Assembly (NCBI GenBank): GCA_963703075.1 | Contig: OY969786.1 | Span: 3,100,001-3,164,000, forward strand | Source: Korobacter sp963703075 | Lineage (GTDB): Bacteria > Acidobacteriota > Terriglobia > Terriglobales > Acidobacteriaceae | DNA length: 64,000 nucleotides | Reading direction: 5' to 3' | Part shown: piece after piece, positions 14,951 to 24,989 of the stretch | How the letters are laid out: each line of letters starts with the position of its first letter | Numbering within the stretch: position 1 is the stretch's first letter | Translations under genes and position numbers: made by a program | The notes under the pieces: generated by a model | What the model was told of the DNA's origin: nothing | The model's input: the letters and a program-made list of their open reading frames with translations, nothing else | The model's database searches: none

Positions 14951-14986
14951 TGTCAGCAGAGGAATCCCTTCGGAGTATTTCGGATC

Positions 14987-15277
14987 ATGCTTCGTCACGT
15001 AATAGCATGCAGCGCAGCACTGGGGACGCTGGCCCTTCTCTCGTGCGGTGGTCCTGTCGGACCTCCACTTGGTCTCGGGCCGGGCATGGATGCAATCGTC
15101 AGTTTGCTCCTGATGTTGGTGGTCGCCATCTTGCTCTGGCAGGTCTGGCGCCGGCTCACGACGCGCGGGCACGCTTCCTCTGCCAAATCAACTCTCACCC
15201 ATCGCTATGTGCAAGGAGAAATCGACCGCCCCGAATACCTGGAAAAGTTGCGCGATATCGAGGATGCGATCCGATGA
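14987..15277 (+). CDS. Small membrane protein with SHOCT domain
   Basis: The 96-residue product has an N-terminal hydrophobic segment ending in a lipobox-like LLSC (residues 17-20), a membrane helix at about 34-54 (VSLLLMLVVAILLWQVW), and a C-terminal SHOCT motif (about 68-94, LTHRYVQGEIDRPEYLEKLRDIED), a short module thought to mediate oligomerisation or interaction. The start is MLRHVIACS, with GGAG upstream; a longer frame from 14945 would begin within the sigma-54 promoter. The stop overlaps the next ATG (ATGA). It is the first gene of a run of four, probably transcribed from the sigma-54 promoter. Confidence 0.8.
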   Translation: MLRHVIACSAALGTLALLSCGGPVGPPLGLGPGMDAIVSLLLMLVVAILLWQVWRRLTTRGHASSAKSTLTHRYVQGEIDRPEYLEKLRDIEDAIR

Positions 15278-16440
15278 CCAACCACATCCGTCACACCCTG
15301 CCTACTCCATTGCCGGTTGCTCCCGGCGACGTCCTCTCTTACGTCCACATCGGCGACTTGCATCTCACCACCCAGCGAGAGCAGAACTTTCTCGACCTTC
15401 AGACGATCGCGAGCGAGATCAACGCGAGCTTCCGAGATTCTGTCAGCTTTCTATACCTGCCCGGCGACAACGCCGAGCATGGCGCAGCCGACGAGTATGA
15501 ACTCGCCCGGTGGGTGCTGGACGAGCTCACCGTACCGTGTTTCAGTATCGTCGGCGACCATGACGTGCACAGCCGGAGCCTTGCGTTGTTCCACCGATAC
15601 ATGATGCCGGCGGAACACTTTCAGTTCGACCTCTCCGGGGTACGGTTCATCGGGGTAAATGCGTTCGCGAGCGCCGATCCAAAACGCTTCGAGCTTCTTC
15701 CGCAGCAACTCCGCTGGCTTCGAGATCAATTTCAAAACGCTGCGCAAGGCAATCTTCGCGTCGTCCTCCTGATGCACTGCTATCCGTCGGATCTGAGCAG
15801 CGAGGCGGAAGAACTACAGACACTCATCCGCGCGTTCCGACCCATGCTGGTGGACATGGGTCACACCCATTACAACGAGATCGCCAACGATGGTTGCACC
15901 ATCTACACGACGACGCGATCCACCGGACAAGTGGAAGAGGGGCCGGTGGGGTTCTCGATCACGAATATTGACGGCAGTGTCGTGAGTTGGAAATTCAAGC
16001 CGCTCGGCGAGTTTCCCTTTGCAGTGATCACCAGCCCTTCGGATTTCCGGCTGATCACGAATCCTGAATCCACGTCACACGTGGTCCGCGGGAAGGTCGC
16101 GGCGAGAGTAAAGGTTTGGGGGCCGGATCCGATCCTTGGCGGAGCGCTCACCGTCGGGAATACGCAGTTGTCGCTGCGACCGGTAAACGGAACACTCCTG
16201 TGGACGGCCGAAATCGACACCTCGAATCTACCCGATGGGCAGCATCGGCTTCTCGTGTCTCTCAAGGACTCGACCGGAAGAGTTGCGCACGACGAAATCA
16301 CGATCCAGGTGAACGCGAAAGGGGAATACGCCGCCTCTCCTCGACATCCGCGCGACCAGGACAATGCGATCGGAGAGTGGTTGGATCGCGGCCTGATCGG
16401 CACGCAGCTCGGCCCCAATAAAAACGGACGTAAATGGTGA
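15274..16440 (+). CDS. Calcineurin-like metallophosphoesterase
   Basis: The 388-residue protein contains all metallophosphoesterase motifs: D-x-H (GDLH, 27-30), GDN (64-66), GDHD in the place of GNHD (94-97), a later MHC (His168) and GHTH (196-199). These residues bind two metal ions and hydrolyse phosphate mono- or diesters. An extra beta-rich C-terminal domain (about 260-370) resembles an Ig-like fold. There is no signal peptide, so it is probably cytoplasmic. The start overlaps the previous stop (ATGA), so coupling is tight; a longer frame back to 15007 overlaps the SHOCT gene and is rejected. The natural substrate is unknown. Confidence 0.9.
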   Translation: MTNHIRHTLPTPLPVAPGDVLSYVHIGDLHLTTQREQNFLDLQTIASEINASFRDSVSFLYLPGDNAEHGAADEYELARWVLDELTVPCFSIVGDHDVHSRSLALFHRYMMPAEHFQFDLSGVRFIGVNAFASADPKRFELLPQQLRWLRDQFQNAAQGNLRVVLLMHCYPSDLSSEAEELQTLIRAFRPMLVDMGHTHYNEIANDGCTIYTTTRSTGQVEEGPVGFSITNIDGSVVSWKFKPLGEFPFAVITSPSDFRLITNPESTSHVVRGKVAARVKVWGPDPILGGALTVGNTQLSLRPVNGTLLWTAEIDTSNLPDGQHRLLVSLKDSTGRVAHDEITIQVNAKGEYAASPRHPRDQDNAIGEWLDRGLIGTQLGPNKNGRKW

Positions 16441-16464
16441 AGAGAGAGACTCGGGCCGTTTGAT

Positions 16465-17709
16465 ATGCACGCTACTGCCATCTTCGTTGTCATCATTTCG
16501 CTCGCGAGCATCGGTTGCGTCCTTTTCCGACCACGTGGCATAGCCGAGGCCTATTGGTCGTGTGCGGGAGCGCTGCTGCTCGTTTTCTCCCGGTTGCTGC
16601 CGCTGCACCAGGCCGTGGCTGCGGTTCGCAAAGGCCTCGATGTTTATCTATTTCTGACGGGAATGATGATTCTCGCGGAACTGGCGCGAGAAGAAGGCGT
16701 GTTCGATTGGGTCGCGGACCTGGCTGCTCGGCGGTCGGATGGATGTCCGAAACGGTTATTTCTGCTGATCTATGCCGCTGGTGTGGTAGTGACGGTTCTT
16801 CTTTCCAACGATGCGACTGCCGTCGTGCTGACGCCCGCGGTTCTCGCGGTGGTCAAAAGGGCGAATGTTTCACCAAAACCCTACTTGCTGGCGTGCGCAT
16901 TTATCGCGAACGCTGCGAGCTTTGTCCTGCCTATCTCAAACCCAGCGAACCTGGTGATTTTCGCCAGGAATATGCCGCCCCTGCTGCAGTGGCTCAAGAT
17001 TTTTACTGTACCGTCGCTGGCCTCTATTGTTATTACCTTTGTCGTGCTTCGCTGGATGTCGTCCACGGATCTGAATTCCACCGTTGAAAAGCACGAGGGG
17101 AAGAATTTAGGTGCAGGAGGAAAGCTCGCAGTCGCGGGCCTGGTATTTGCCAGCGTTGCCCTGCTTCTGGCTTCCGCCAAAGGTTGGGACTTAGGAGCCC
17201 CGACATGCGCGGTTGGTGCGCTGGTACTCCTGGTGGTTACCGCTCGCGACAGAAGCATGCCTGGTCGGGTGATTCGCGGCGTTTCGTGGGCGGTCATTCC
17301 GCTCGTAGCCGGCCTCTTCGTAATCATCGAAGCGTTGGAAGGTGTGGGCGTTCTGGACATCGGCGTCGGTGCCCTGGCGAAGCTATCGGGTGTGAGCCGC
17401 ATCGGAGGCAATTTGCTAGCCGCCTTCGGCGTAGGTCTGCTTTCCAACGTCATGAATAACCTGCCGATCGGGCTGATGAGCGGCGCGGTAATTCACTCTT
17501 CACAACAGGTAAGCGGTTTCACGAACTCGGTCCTTATTGGTGTGGATCTCGGACCAAACCTTTCAGTTGCGGGATCTCTTGCCACCATTCTCTGGCTCGT
17601 CGCTTTGCGGAGAGAAGGGGTTGAGATCAGCGGAAGACAGTTCCTGGCCGTGGGTGCGGTTGCGATGCCATTAGCGATGTTGGGAAGCGTGCTGTTGCTC
17701 GGAAAATAA
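16465..17709 (+). CDS. ArsB/NhaD-type permease
   Basis: This 414-residue protein with about 11 membrane helices belongs to the ion transporter superfamily that includes ArsB and NhaD. Characteristic segments are VTVLLSNDATAVVLTPAVLAVV and the repeat-symmetric GVGLLSNVMNNLPIGLMSG, each with the Asn-containing broken helix that forms the transport site. ArsB exports arsenite, but no arsR, arsC or arsA lies nearby, so arsenic resistance is not supported by context. It lies 24 nt after the metallophosphoesterase gene and 12 nt before a YdcZ-like gene. The anion or cation handled is unknown. Confidence 0.87.
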   Translation: MHATAIFVVIISLASIGCVLFRPRGIAEAYWSCAGALLLVFSRLLPLHQAVAAVRKGLDVYLFLTGMMILAELAREEGVFDWVADLAARRSDGCPKRLFLLIYAAGVVVTVLLSNDATAVVLTPAVLAVVKRANVSPKPYLLACAFIANAASFVLPISNPANLVIFARNMPPLLQWLKIFTVPSLASIVITFVVLRWMSSTDLNSTVEKHEGKNLGAGGKLAVAGLVFASVALLLASAKGWDLGAPTCAVGALVLLVVTARDRSMPGRVIRGVSWAVIPLVAGLFVIIEALEGVGVLDIGVGALAKLSGVSRIGGNLLAAFGVGLLSNVMNNLPIGLMSGAVIHSSQQVSGFTNSVLIGVDLGPNLSVAGSLATILWLVALRREGVEISGRQFLAVGAVAMPLAMLGSVLLLGK

Positions 17710-17721
17710 TTCCAGGGAAGG

Positions 17722-18189
17722 ATGGATGCCATGCGAGATATTGCAGCTGTTGGATGGATTTACCCGTTCATCATCGTAGGAGGAGCGTTGCAGGCAGTCG
17801 GGGCGCCGATGAATGGACAACTGAAGGAATCGCTCCGCAATCCCTGGCTGGCATCCTTGGTGTCCTTCGCCCTGATCACCTGCTTTTTCGTGTGCGCCAC
17901 TGCCCTGATGCCGCGACCACTCCCGACGGTCCGCGACCTGGGCGCGATGCCGTGGTGGGCACCGCTCGGTGGCCTGGTCGGCGCGGTTCAGGTCTACGCC
18001 GGACTGACGCTGGTTAACAGAGTCGGCGCCGGGCCGTTTATGAGCATCACCGTCACTGCCGCTCTCATCATGTCCATCGCAATCGATCACTTTGGCTGGT
18101 TCCATATGCCGACCCATCCGGTCAGCTTAGTGCGGATTGGGGGCGCATTGTTGCTGGTGGTAGGCGTGTGCTTGATCGGAAAATCGTAA
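17722..18189 (+). CDS. YdcZ-like membrane protein (DUF606)
   Basis: The 155-residue integral membrane protein with five hydrophobic helices resembles the YdcZ/DUF606 branch of the drug/metabolite transporter superfamily. The typical N-terminal half VGGALQAVGAPMNGQL and central PWWAPLGGLVGAVQVYAGL are present, and the helices LTLVNRVGAGPFMSITVTAAL and IGGALLLVVGVCL complete the fold. Proteins of this size usually act as dimers. It is the last gene of the run 14987-18189. A start at MDAMRD (17722) or MRD (17731) is possible. Confidence 0.85.
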   Translation: MDAMRDIAAVGWIYPFIIVGGALQAVGAPMNGQLKESLRNPWLASLVSFALITCFFVCATALMPRPLPTVRDLGAMPWWAPLGGLVGAVQVYAGLTLVNRVGAGPFMSITVTAALIMSIAIDHFGWFHMPTHPVSLVRIGGALLLVVGVCLIGKS

Positions 18190-18310
18190 CAGGGTCAGCG
18201 AGGCCTATCGGGAGAGTTTAGCCTTCGGCGGAAGCAGCGGCATTTCCGCCTAACAGTTGACGCGGTTGACTCGACTTCGCTGGCGTAAACAGAGGTTCAA
18301 TTAGCTATTA

Positions 18311-18330
18311 GGAAATCCCGTTACACAATT
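18311..18330 (+). repeat. Arm fragment of the palindromic element, opposite orientation
   Basis: GGAAATCCCGTTACACAATT matches the reverse complement of the element's right arm and flank with one base missing. It lies about 120 nt downstream of the plus-strand YdcZ-like stop, so relative to a gene it keeps the same polarity (stop, then this arm) as the array copies. No second arm is seen. Confidence 0.4.
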
Positions 18331-18339
18331 CGAGGCGAC

Positions 18340-21300
18340 TCAGAACTTCAGTTTCAATCCAAACTGTAGATTGCGTGGCGGTTGGGTTCCGCCCGACATT
18401 CCAAATAGCGGACTGGTTATATCGTTTACGCCAATGAGAAAGTTGGTGTGGTTGAAGACGTTAAATGCCTCGATGCGCAATTGAAGATGCACGCTCTCGG
18501 AAATAGAGAACGTCTTGAGCAAGGAGACATCGGCATCCCAATAGCTCGGGCCGACGAAGGTATTGCGCCCGAGATTCCCAACGCAACCAAGGCACGGCGC
18601 GGAAAAGAAATTGGAAGGTAAATTAAAGCCGTCAGCCCACTGCGCATGCGTCGCGTGAACGATATTCGCAATCGCGTTGGGGCGGTCATTGGCTTCTCCG
18701 TCCAAGTTGTAATCGCCGCCCATGTTTATGCAGTTCGCGGCGTTGAACGTGGCTGTATCGCATGCCCCCGGGGATGTCGCCTGGAGCAACGCGGGGTTGG
18801 AATTGTAGGGGCTCCAATGCGCTCCAGTTTGAGCCGACAAGATACCGTTGAGCTCCCATCCTCTGAGAACGGACGCGAGCCTATTCCGCTCGCTTTGAAA
18901 AAACGGCAGCTCCCAAGTGTAGGTGCCGGCTACGCGATGACGAATGTCGAACTCTGAATTGCCTTGGTCCAGCTGAGGCTGCGTTTGATCGGTGGTCACT
19001 CCGTCACCAGCGGCTGGCCCGTTCACGCTGCTGAAGCCACTCTGCCAGGTCGAGCCATCGTCGATTGAGTGAGAGTACGTGTAGTTCCCGCTGAATCGAA
19101 AACCGTGGTTCAGTTGCTGGTTCACGGACAATTGCATGCTGTGGTAGGAAGAAGTCGCAGTGTTCTCCCACACGCGCAAACGTCCGTAATTTGGATTCAG
19201 GAAAATTCCGCTCGGATTGATTTGGCGGTCGTTGATCGTGGTGGTATCTCTCTGGCTGCATACACGACGGCCGAAGTTGTCAGTTACGCAGATCCCTTCC
19301 GGCAACCTGCTTCCCGGGATTCGATTGACGCTCTCCGCACGAAAAAGATTCGATCCCGTGGTTCCAACGTAATTGATCTCGAAGGTGAGCCTGGGACGCA
19401 ACTCGCGTTGAATCCCGAAAAACCAATTGTGAACGACGGGGTCTTTTACGCCATTGGAAAACACGATCGATGTCAGCCCGGCACTTTGGGGATTGGCTGG
19501 GTTCCATCCGGAGATGTTCCCTGTTGCCTGCAACCCCACGCCTGCGTCCTGACCCACCGGTGCAGGACCGAGGTAGGTTGGGGCGCCGCCAGCCGTCGGT
19601 CCGTAAACGATATCGCCGTAAGGATTGCCATCGAGAAAATTACTGATTGTGTTGAGCGAATAGTAAGGGGGATTCCAGCGTGTGAGGGACAACCGCTTCT
19701 GCAGAGTGCCTTCGTAGCGAATGGCGAAGTTTCCACGTAGTGAAGTCTTTCCATCCCCGAAGACATCCCATGCGAAGCCAATGCCGGGCCCGAAATTATT
19801 GTGATTTCCTCCGCCCAGGCTTTTCGTTGGAGCAAACCCTCCGGGCCCGCACTCACCGGCTAGAACCGCCTTGGGATCTCCGGGGCAAGGAGTGCTGGCA
19901 TTCTTGATCTGCCCCGCACCGGTCGTAATGTTGTCAATAAAGTTTGCTCCAGGCCCTTGGAGAAAAGTTGTCGCCAAGCGGTTGAGTTCCTCATCCCCGG
20001 TGTGAAGGTCATATCTCAGTGCAACGTTCAACAGGAACCTACGGGATATCTTCCACGCATCTTCTCCAAAGCCGCTGACTTCCCAGTAGCGCCAATGACG
20101 AACGTTGTCTGCCAGCTGAGCAGGAGCTCCGGTCGCGAATCCCGGATCCACTCCGACATTCTCGGAGTAGGGAGCGTCGATCGCGAAGAAGAGAGGATCG
20201 AAGAACGAATAGATAGGGATGCCGGCGCCGATTTCGCTGTTCTCCATATCGCGTCGTAGCTTGCCTCCGAACTTTACGTTGTGCTTTCCACGAATGAGCG
20301 AGATGGTGTCTCCATAGCTGTAGATGTGTTCACGAAAGTCGCTTGGCTGACCGGCTCCAAAGCCAAGTGTCCCATCGTCGATACTGGGCAAGCCCGGCAA
20401 ATCAACCGCGATGGCATTCGCATTCAGCACATAGCCGGCCTGAAATTCATTCAACATGCTCTGGCTCAGCAAATGAATCAGGCTGAACTGGAAGTTCACG
20501 GCGGCATCCGTGGAGGGGCTGGTGATGCCACGCACCGCATTCGTCCCACTTAGCCGGTCATCCGCGTGGGACCAGTTGACCTGGCTGAACATCCTGGTCT
20601 TCTCGCTGAAGTTTTCGTCGAAGCGGAAAGAGGCCTCGTTGCCATTGAAGAGGCTGCCATCTTGTTGCGAGCCTTGTGAATTCAAGGTTTTTTGCAGGAA
20701 CTCAGTGTCTCGATTGAACGTTCCCGCTTGCGGCACCGCATACGGAGAGCCTCCGGGACAGTGAGCGTTCATCTCTTCGATGTCGGCCTCTTCAACCCCG
20801 AAGAGCGAAGCGAACCTGCGCGAAATGTTGCCCGGGTGGTTGGTACCTCCATCCGTATTCGCCGGACAAAGATATTCTCCGAACGAAGTGAACCCGGCAC
20901 CGAGTCCCTGATTGACATACTGACGTAACGAAAGGCTTGGAGTGCTGGGACCCTTCGCCGGGAAGTGGCTGTAGAGCAACGCAGCAACCGAATCCGGAAA
21001 TGCTGAAATGGTCGCGGCACTGAACTGCGGAGATTCGGTCAGCGCAATTGAAGGAGCAGACTCCACAAATCGATCTCCTTGAAAGGCGACCAGGAAGAAA
21101 GACTTATTCTTGCGGATGGGTCCGGAAAGAGTCGCGCCAAACTGATTCAAGCGAAGCGGTGCGCGCTGTCGATCGGCAGGATTGGCAAAGTGATTCGCGT
21201 AGAAGGGATTCGCGTCGAAGATGTCATTGCGCAAAAACTCCCACCCACTTCCGTGAAAGGCGTTGGTTCCCGATTTCGTAGTGATGTCGGTAACTGCCCC

Positions 21301-21999
21301 CGCACTGTCGCCCAATTCCATCGCATTGCTGAGAGTGAAAACCTGAACTGCCTCCACCGTGTCGAGGATTGGCTGACTGACGAATCCACCGCTCAACCCC
21401 TTGTTGTCGGCCCCATTGAGCAGGAAACCATTGAAGCTTTCGCGAACTCCGTTGACGACCGTGTTCGCGCCATTCTCATACATCACTCCTCGCATGTTGG
21501 TGGCGCCCGCTTGATACTGCACAAGGTCATAGACATTGCGTCCATTAAGAGGAAGATTTTCTATTTGACGTAAGTCAACCGTCTGCGAAAGGCGAGAGGT
21601 CACAGTGTCCACCGTTTGCGGAGCGTCGCCCACCTCAATGGTTTCTGAAGGAGAGCCAACCGACATCGTGAAGTCGGCACGCAGCACAGTGCCAGATTCG
21701 ACGCGAAGATTTGTGGCCGCGGCGGTCTTGAACGCCGGCGCTTCTACACGAAGATCGTAGCTCCCGGCAAGCAGTTCAGCGGCAGTGTAGAGCCCAAAAG
21801 AGTTCGTTTCCAGGTCCAGGTGATACCCAGTCGCGGCATCCCAAACACGCACGCGTGCTTTTGGGACCGCCGCGCCGGATGTATCCACCACTTGGCCGCT
21901 GATTTGACCATTCTGAACTTGCGCGAGCGCGTAGGACGAAGTGATCCATAAGGTCAATAGGAGAGCCACTGAACGGCTAAGCGATTCTGTCCGCCACAT
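18340..21999 (-). CDS. Oar-like TonB-dependent receptor with carboxypeptidase-regulatory domain
   Basis: The 1219-residue outer-membrane protein has a signal peptide (about 1-26, ALAQ), an Ig-like carboxypeptidase-regulatory domain (about 28-112, GQISGQVVDTSGAAVPKARV), a plug segment with LPLNGRNVYDLVQYQAGA, a long beta-barrel, and a terminal aromatic strand (LQFGLKLKF). This Oar/CarbopepD-TonB architecture is greatly expanded in Acidobacteriota. It probably imports or binds oligosaccharides, peptides or complexed metals; the ligand is not evident. The CadC-type regulator gene directly upstream, on the same strand, may control it. Short frames within it are shadows. Confidence 0.93.
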   Translation of the reverse strand: MWRTESLSRSVALLLTLWITSSYALAQVQNGQISGQVVDTSGAAVPKARVRVWDAATGYHLDLETNSFGLYTAAELLAGSYDLRVEAPAFKTAAATNLRVESGTVLRADFTMSVGSPSETIEVGDAPQTVDTVTSRLSQTVDLRQIENLPLNGRNVYDLVQYQAGATNMRGVMYENGANTVVNGVRESFNGFLLNGADNKGLSGGFVSQPILDTVEAVQVFTLSNAMELGDSAGAVTDITTKSGTNAFHGSGWEFLRNDIFDANPFYANHFANPADRQRAPLRLNQFGATLSGPIRKNKSFFLVAFQGDRFVESAPSIALTESPQFSAATISAFPDSVAALLYSHFPAKGPSTPSLSLRQYVNQGLGAGFTSFGEYLCPANTDGGTNHPGNISRRFASLFGVEEADIEEMNAHCPGGSPYAVPQAGTFNRDTEFLQKTLNSQGSQQDGSLFNGNEASFRFDENFSEKTRMFSQVNWSHADDRLSGTNAVRGITSPSTDAAVNFQFSLIHLLSQSMLNEFQAGYVLNANAIAVDLPGLPSIDDGTLGFGAGQPSDFREHIYSYGDTISLIRGKHNVKFGGKLRRDMENSEIGAGIPIYSFFDPLFFAIDAPYSENVGVDPGFATGAPAQLADNVRHWRYWEVSGFGEDAWKISRRFLLNVALRYDLHTGDEELNRLATTFLQGPGANFIDNITTGAGQIKNASTPCPGDPKAVLAGECGPGGFAPTKSLGGGNHNNFGPGIGFAWDVFGDGKTSLRGNFAIRYEGTLQKRLSLTRWNPPYYSLNTISNFLDGNPYGDIVYGPTAGGAPTYLGPAPVGQDAGVGLQATGNISGWNPANPQSAGLTSIVFSNGVKDPVVHNWFFGIQRELRPRLTFEINYVGTTGSNLFRAESVNRIPGSRLPEGICVTDNFGRRVCSQRDTTTINDRQINPSGIFLNPNYGRLRVWENTATSSYHSMQLSVNQQLNHGFRFSGNYTYSHSIDDGSTWQSGFSSVNGPAAGDGVTTDQTQPQLDQGNSEFDIRHRVAGTYTWELPFFQSERNRLASVLRGWELNGILSAQTGAHWSPYNSNPALLQATSPGACDTATFNAANCINMGGDYNLDGEANDRPNAIANIVHATHAQWADGFNLPSNFFSAPCLGCVGNLGRNTFVGPSYWDADVSLLKTFSISESVHLQLRIEAFNVFNHTNFLIGVNDITSPLFGMSGGTQPPRNLQFGLKLKF

Positions 22000-22039
22000 C
22001 GGACTTCTCTCCTGGGAAGGTCCCTGAAAGCTTAGCCAC

Positions 22040-23936
22040 CTAGCTTTGACCTAAGCCGCGCAGCATCCTCTGAAAGCGTGGATCAGAGTGGAGTGGATCA
22101 AACTCTTCATAGGCTGGCAGCCAGAAAATGAGGAACGGATCATGTCGATTGTAGGCCGCTTGTAGGGTACGAATCGCATCCTCGCGTTTTCGCAGGTGCA
22201 TGTAACAGCGCGCAATCGGCGAAAACCCATACCGGGACTTCGGATCCCGGTCGCGGACAAGAAGTTCGAGCTTTCGCTGCCAGTATCCGTCAGCGCCGCT
22301 CTTAGCAAATGCCTGCTTCAGGCTGAGGGCATCCTGCCCGGAGTAAGCGGCCTCGCTCGCCTCGAGATACTCTCCTTTTTGTTCTAAGATCACGGACAGG
22401 CGCCAACGCAAAGGCGCGTAAGAGGGGTCCACTTCGATTGCACTTCGCAAAAGCTTCAGGGCCTCTTCATACTTACGCGCGCAGAAGTAGGTATGCCAGG
22501 CCAATGAATTCGTCTCGACCGACACCGGATCGGAAGCATTTCCCAGCTGAATCTGGCGGATTGCTTCTTCGATTCTGCCGCGATGTGCGAGCGTGTTGGC
22601 GAACAGCATATGAGCGATCGCATAGTTCGGCTGTGCTTCGATCGCGCGTCGGAAATAGTCTTCCGAGGCTTTCAGATTCCAGTCATAGAGAAAGGAGGTA
22701 ACGCCGAGCACGACCAACGCCTGGGGCTGCGCGGGATCGATCTTCAGCGCCCGGGTTGCTGCAATCTTCGATTGGGGAAAGGCCTCATAATCTCCTTCGA
22801 CTCCCTTTGTATGCAGGGTATCCGCCAAACCTGCCCAAGCTTCAGCATTCCCGGGATCGCGCTCGGTAGCTTGCGAAAACATCGCTTTGGCTCGATCCAG
22901 GTCTAGCGTCCTCAGCAGATACTGACCCTTAAAAATCAGCAACGCGACTTCCGGGTCCACTACCTTCCGAAGGGAGAGTTGCGACTCTTCATTGGACGTG
23001 AGGTGCAGAGAGATACTTCCGGCGATGTCGCGCGCTACTTCGCCTTGCACTGCCAGGATGTCGCTTAGTTCTCGATCGTAGCTTTGCGCCCACAAATGGC
23101 GGTCCGTGGCCGCTTGAATCAGCTGCGCCGTGATGCGAACTCGGCTTCCGGAACGCGCTACAGATCCTTCCACCAGCGCTTCCACGCCCAATTCCTTGGC
23201 GATTTGAGACGCTGATTTGTGGGTATTCTTGTAGCTGATCGTTGAAGTCCGAGAAGTAACTCGAAGCGCGCTGATCTGGGCAAGACTCGTGATCAACTCG
23301 TCCGTGACGCCGTCGGCAAAGAACTGTTGATCGTTGTCGTTCGAAAGATTTACCAAGGGTAGTACTGCAATAGAACGGAACCGGCGGAGACTCGTTTAGC
23401 AGGTGGGATTTCCGCACTCGCAAACTCCACCCGACTGTCGCCAGGGAGAGGACCACAGTGCCCAGGACCAGGCTAATCGCGACGGCCCTGAATCGCGTTT
23501 CGGGTCGCGGAACCTCGGTCACCTCGACAGCGGTTTCGGACACGATGGGGTCCGGCTCGATCGAAGTAACCTCTCCCAGGAAACGATATCCCCGTCGAGG
23601 CAGCGTCTCGATGTAACGAGGTTCAAAGGCGGAATCAGACAGCGCTTCCCGAACTTTATTGAGGGCACTCGCCAGGCTGTGATCGAAGTCGACGAATGTA
23701 TCTGCCGACCAGAGCTTCTGGCGGATCTCTTCCCGGGTAACGAGTTCCCCCGACCGTTCCAGCAACATCACCAGCAATTGGAAGGGCTGCGACTGTAGAC
23801 GGACCTTGTTTCCGTTCTTGCGCAACTCGCCGGAGTGTAGATCCGCTTCGTAGGGTCCGAAAGCCAGACGACGCGCGAGAGAGGTAGAGGAAAACATGAT
23901 CGCCAGCCGATTCAGTGGCGTTGAGAGTAACAGCAT
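22040..23936 (-). CDS. CadC-type winged-helix protein with TolB-like and TPR domains, apparent frameshift
   Basis: Two overlapping frames make one typical acidobacterial protein. The N-terminal part encodes an OmpR/CadC winged helix (RLAFGPYEADLHSGELRKNG to LPRRGYRFLGEV) and a membrane helix. The C-terminal part (stop at 22040) encodes a TolB-like domain (NLSNDNDQQFFADGVTDELI) followed by tetratricopeptide repeats. At 23377-23378 a GG doublet shifts the frame; with one G the sequence reads PVRSIAVLPLVNLSND, the expected junction. The gene is thus either broken by one base or contains a consensus error. The start is uncertain (23936 or ATG at 23895-23897). It probably regulates the TonB receptor gene downstream (inference). 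Confidence 0.75.
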
Positions 23937-24128
23937 GCTCCCGCAGCGTCAAAGCAACCTTCCTTTGTAACAGCACCCTTTCGTCCTTTGTTTTGATCAC
24001 GTTACCGGGTGATAAAGAATTGAAGTCGAAGTGAAACCCCGAGGATTGCCGTTCCTTCCGATTTGAACGAGAGTCGCCAGGCTTCGAGGCAGTTGCTGAA
24101 GCCTGCGGTACTTCGGAAGGGAGTCGAA

Positions 24129-24854
24129 ATGTCTGATCTTTTCATTGCAGGGCCAACGCTACGCGGCTGTCGCTGGTTGTACTTAGGGTGGTGCGTACTG
24201 CTCGGGATACTAGCGGGCTGCGGCGGAGGGCAGCAGCGGTTCGCGGTTCCCCCACCAACACCCACCCCTCCTCCAACGTTCACTCCGCATTACACCTCGG
24301 CGTTCATCTACTCCTCGAAATTCGCGCAACTGGCATTGAACGACACCATGGCGTACACGGCCGATGCCGAATATCAAACCAGCCCGACAGAGAGCAATAC
24401 CCAGGACGTGACGAGCCAGGCCACCTGGAGCACGTCGGATGCCACGGTCGCAACCGTGAATGACGCAGGAAAGGTGACCGGGATGGGAACCGGCGCCGCG
24501 ACGATCACCGCATCTTTTGAGGGCGTAGTTGGAACCGCCCTGGTTGTAGTGAATCAGAAGCCGACCATCACCGTCGGAGTAGATTCTCCGGTTTTGGACA
24601 CGCTGAGCTTGTCTTATTACGGTACCAACAACCACCCAGAGTTTTCTGCAGCTGCCACTTACCCTGACGGCAGCAAATTAGACGCTACGGGCTTCGCTGC
24701 GTGGACCGCTAATCCCTCGGACATTTTGAAATTCTGGAAGGACTACACGTATGGCGGCGGAGTCGCCACGCTTGTCGCAGCCGGCAAGACCACAGTGACC
24801 GCCAAGTTGAAAACGGGCGAGGCTGGGACTTTGACCGTCGATGTCGTGCCATGA
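24129..24854 (+). CDS. Lipoprotein with bacterial Ig-like (BIG2) domain
   Basis: The 241-residue product has an N-terminal hydrophobic helix ending in the lipobox LAGC followed by GGG, a Pro/Thr-rich linker, and a BIG2-type Ig domain (about 70-145) with the usual pattern SQATWSTSDATVATVNDAGKV then VTGMGTGAATITASF. A second, weaker Ig-like region follows. Such lipoproteins are anchored in the envelope and bind surfaces or polymers. The start MSDLFIAG has AGGGAG 4-5 nt upstream; the frame extends to 24063 without support. A gene for a HAF-repeat protein follows 135 nt later on the same strand. Confidence 0.85.
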   Translation: MSDLFIAGPTLRGCRWLYLGWCVLLGILAGCGGGQQRFAVPPPTPTPPPTFTPHYTSAFIYSSKFAQLALNDTMAYTADAEYQTSPTESNTQDVTSQATWSTSDATVATVNDAGKVTGMGTGAATITASFEGVVGTALVVVNQKPTITVGVDSPVLDTLSLSYYGTNNHPEFSAAATYPDGSKLDATGFAAWTANPSDILKFWKDYTYGGGVATLVAAGKTTVTAKLKTGEAGTLTVDVVP

Positions 24855-24989
24855 GAGACGTGGCGGGGCATCCGCGAACCATCCGGCAAGATGCGATCCA
24901 GCCTTGATGAAGAGGATTTTTCGTCGAACGAACACCTCACCAACTGCAAAGAAACGTTCCACAGTCCCGGTTCTTCTCAAAGGAGCTTT

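Noticed and set aside
16465..17709. Arsenic-resistance locus
   Set aside because: The permease is ArsB/NhaD-like, but no arsR, arsC or arsA gene is adjacent.
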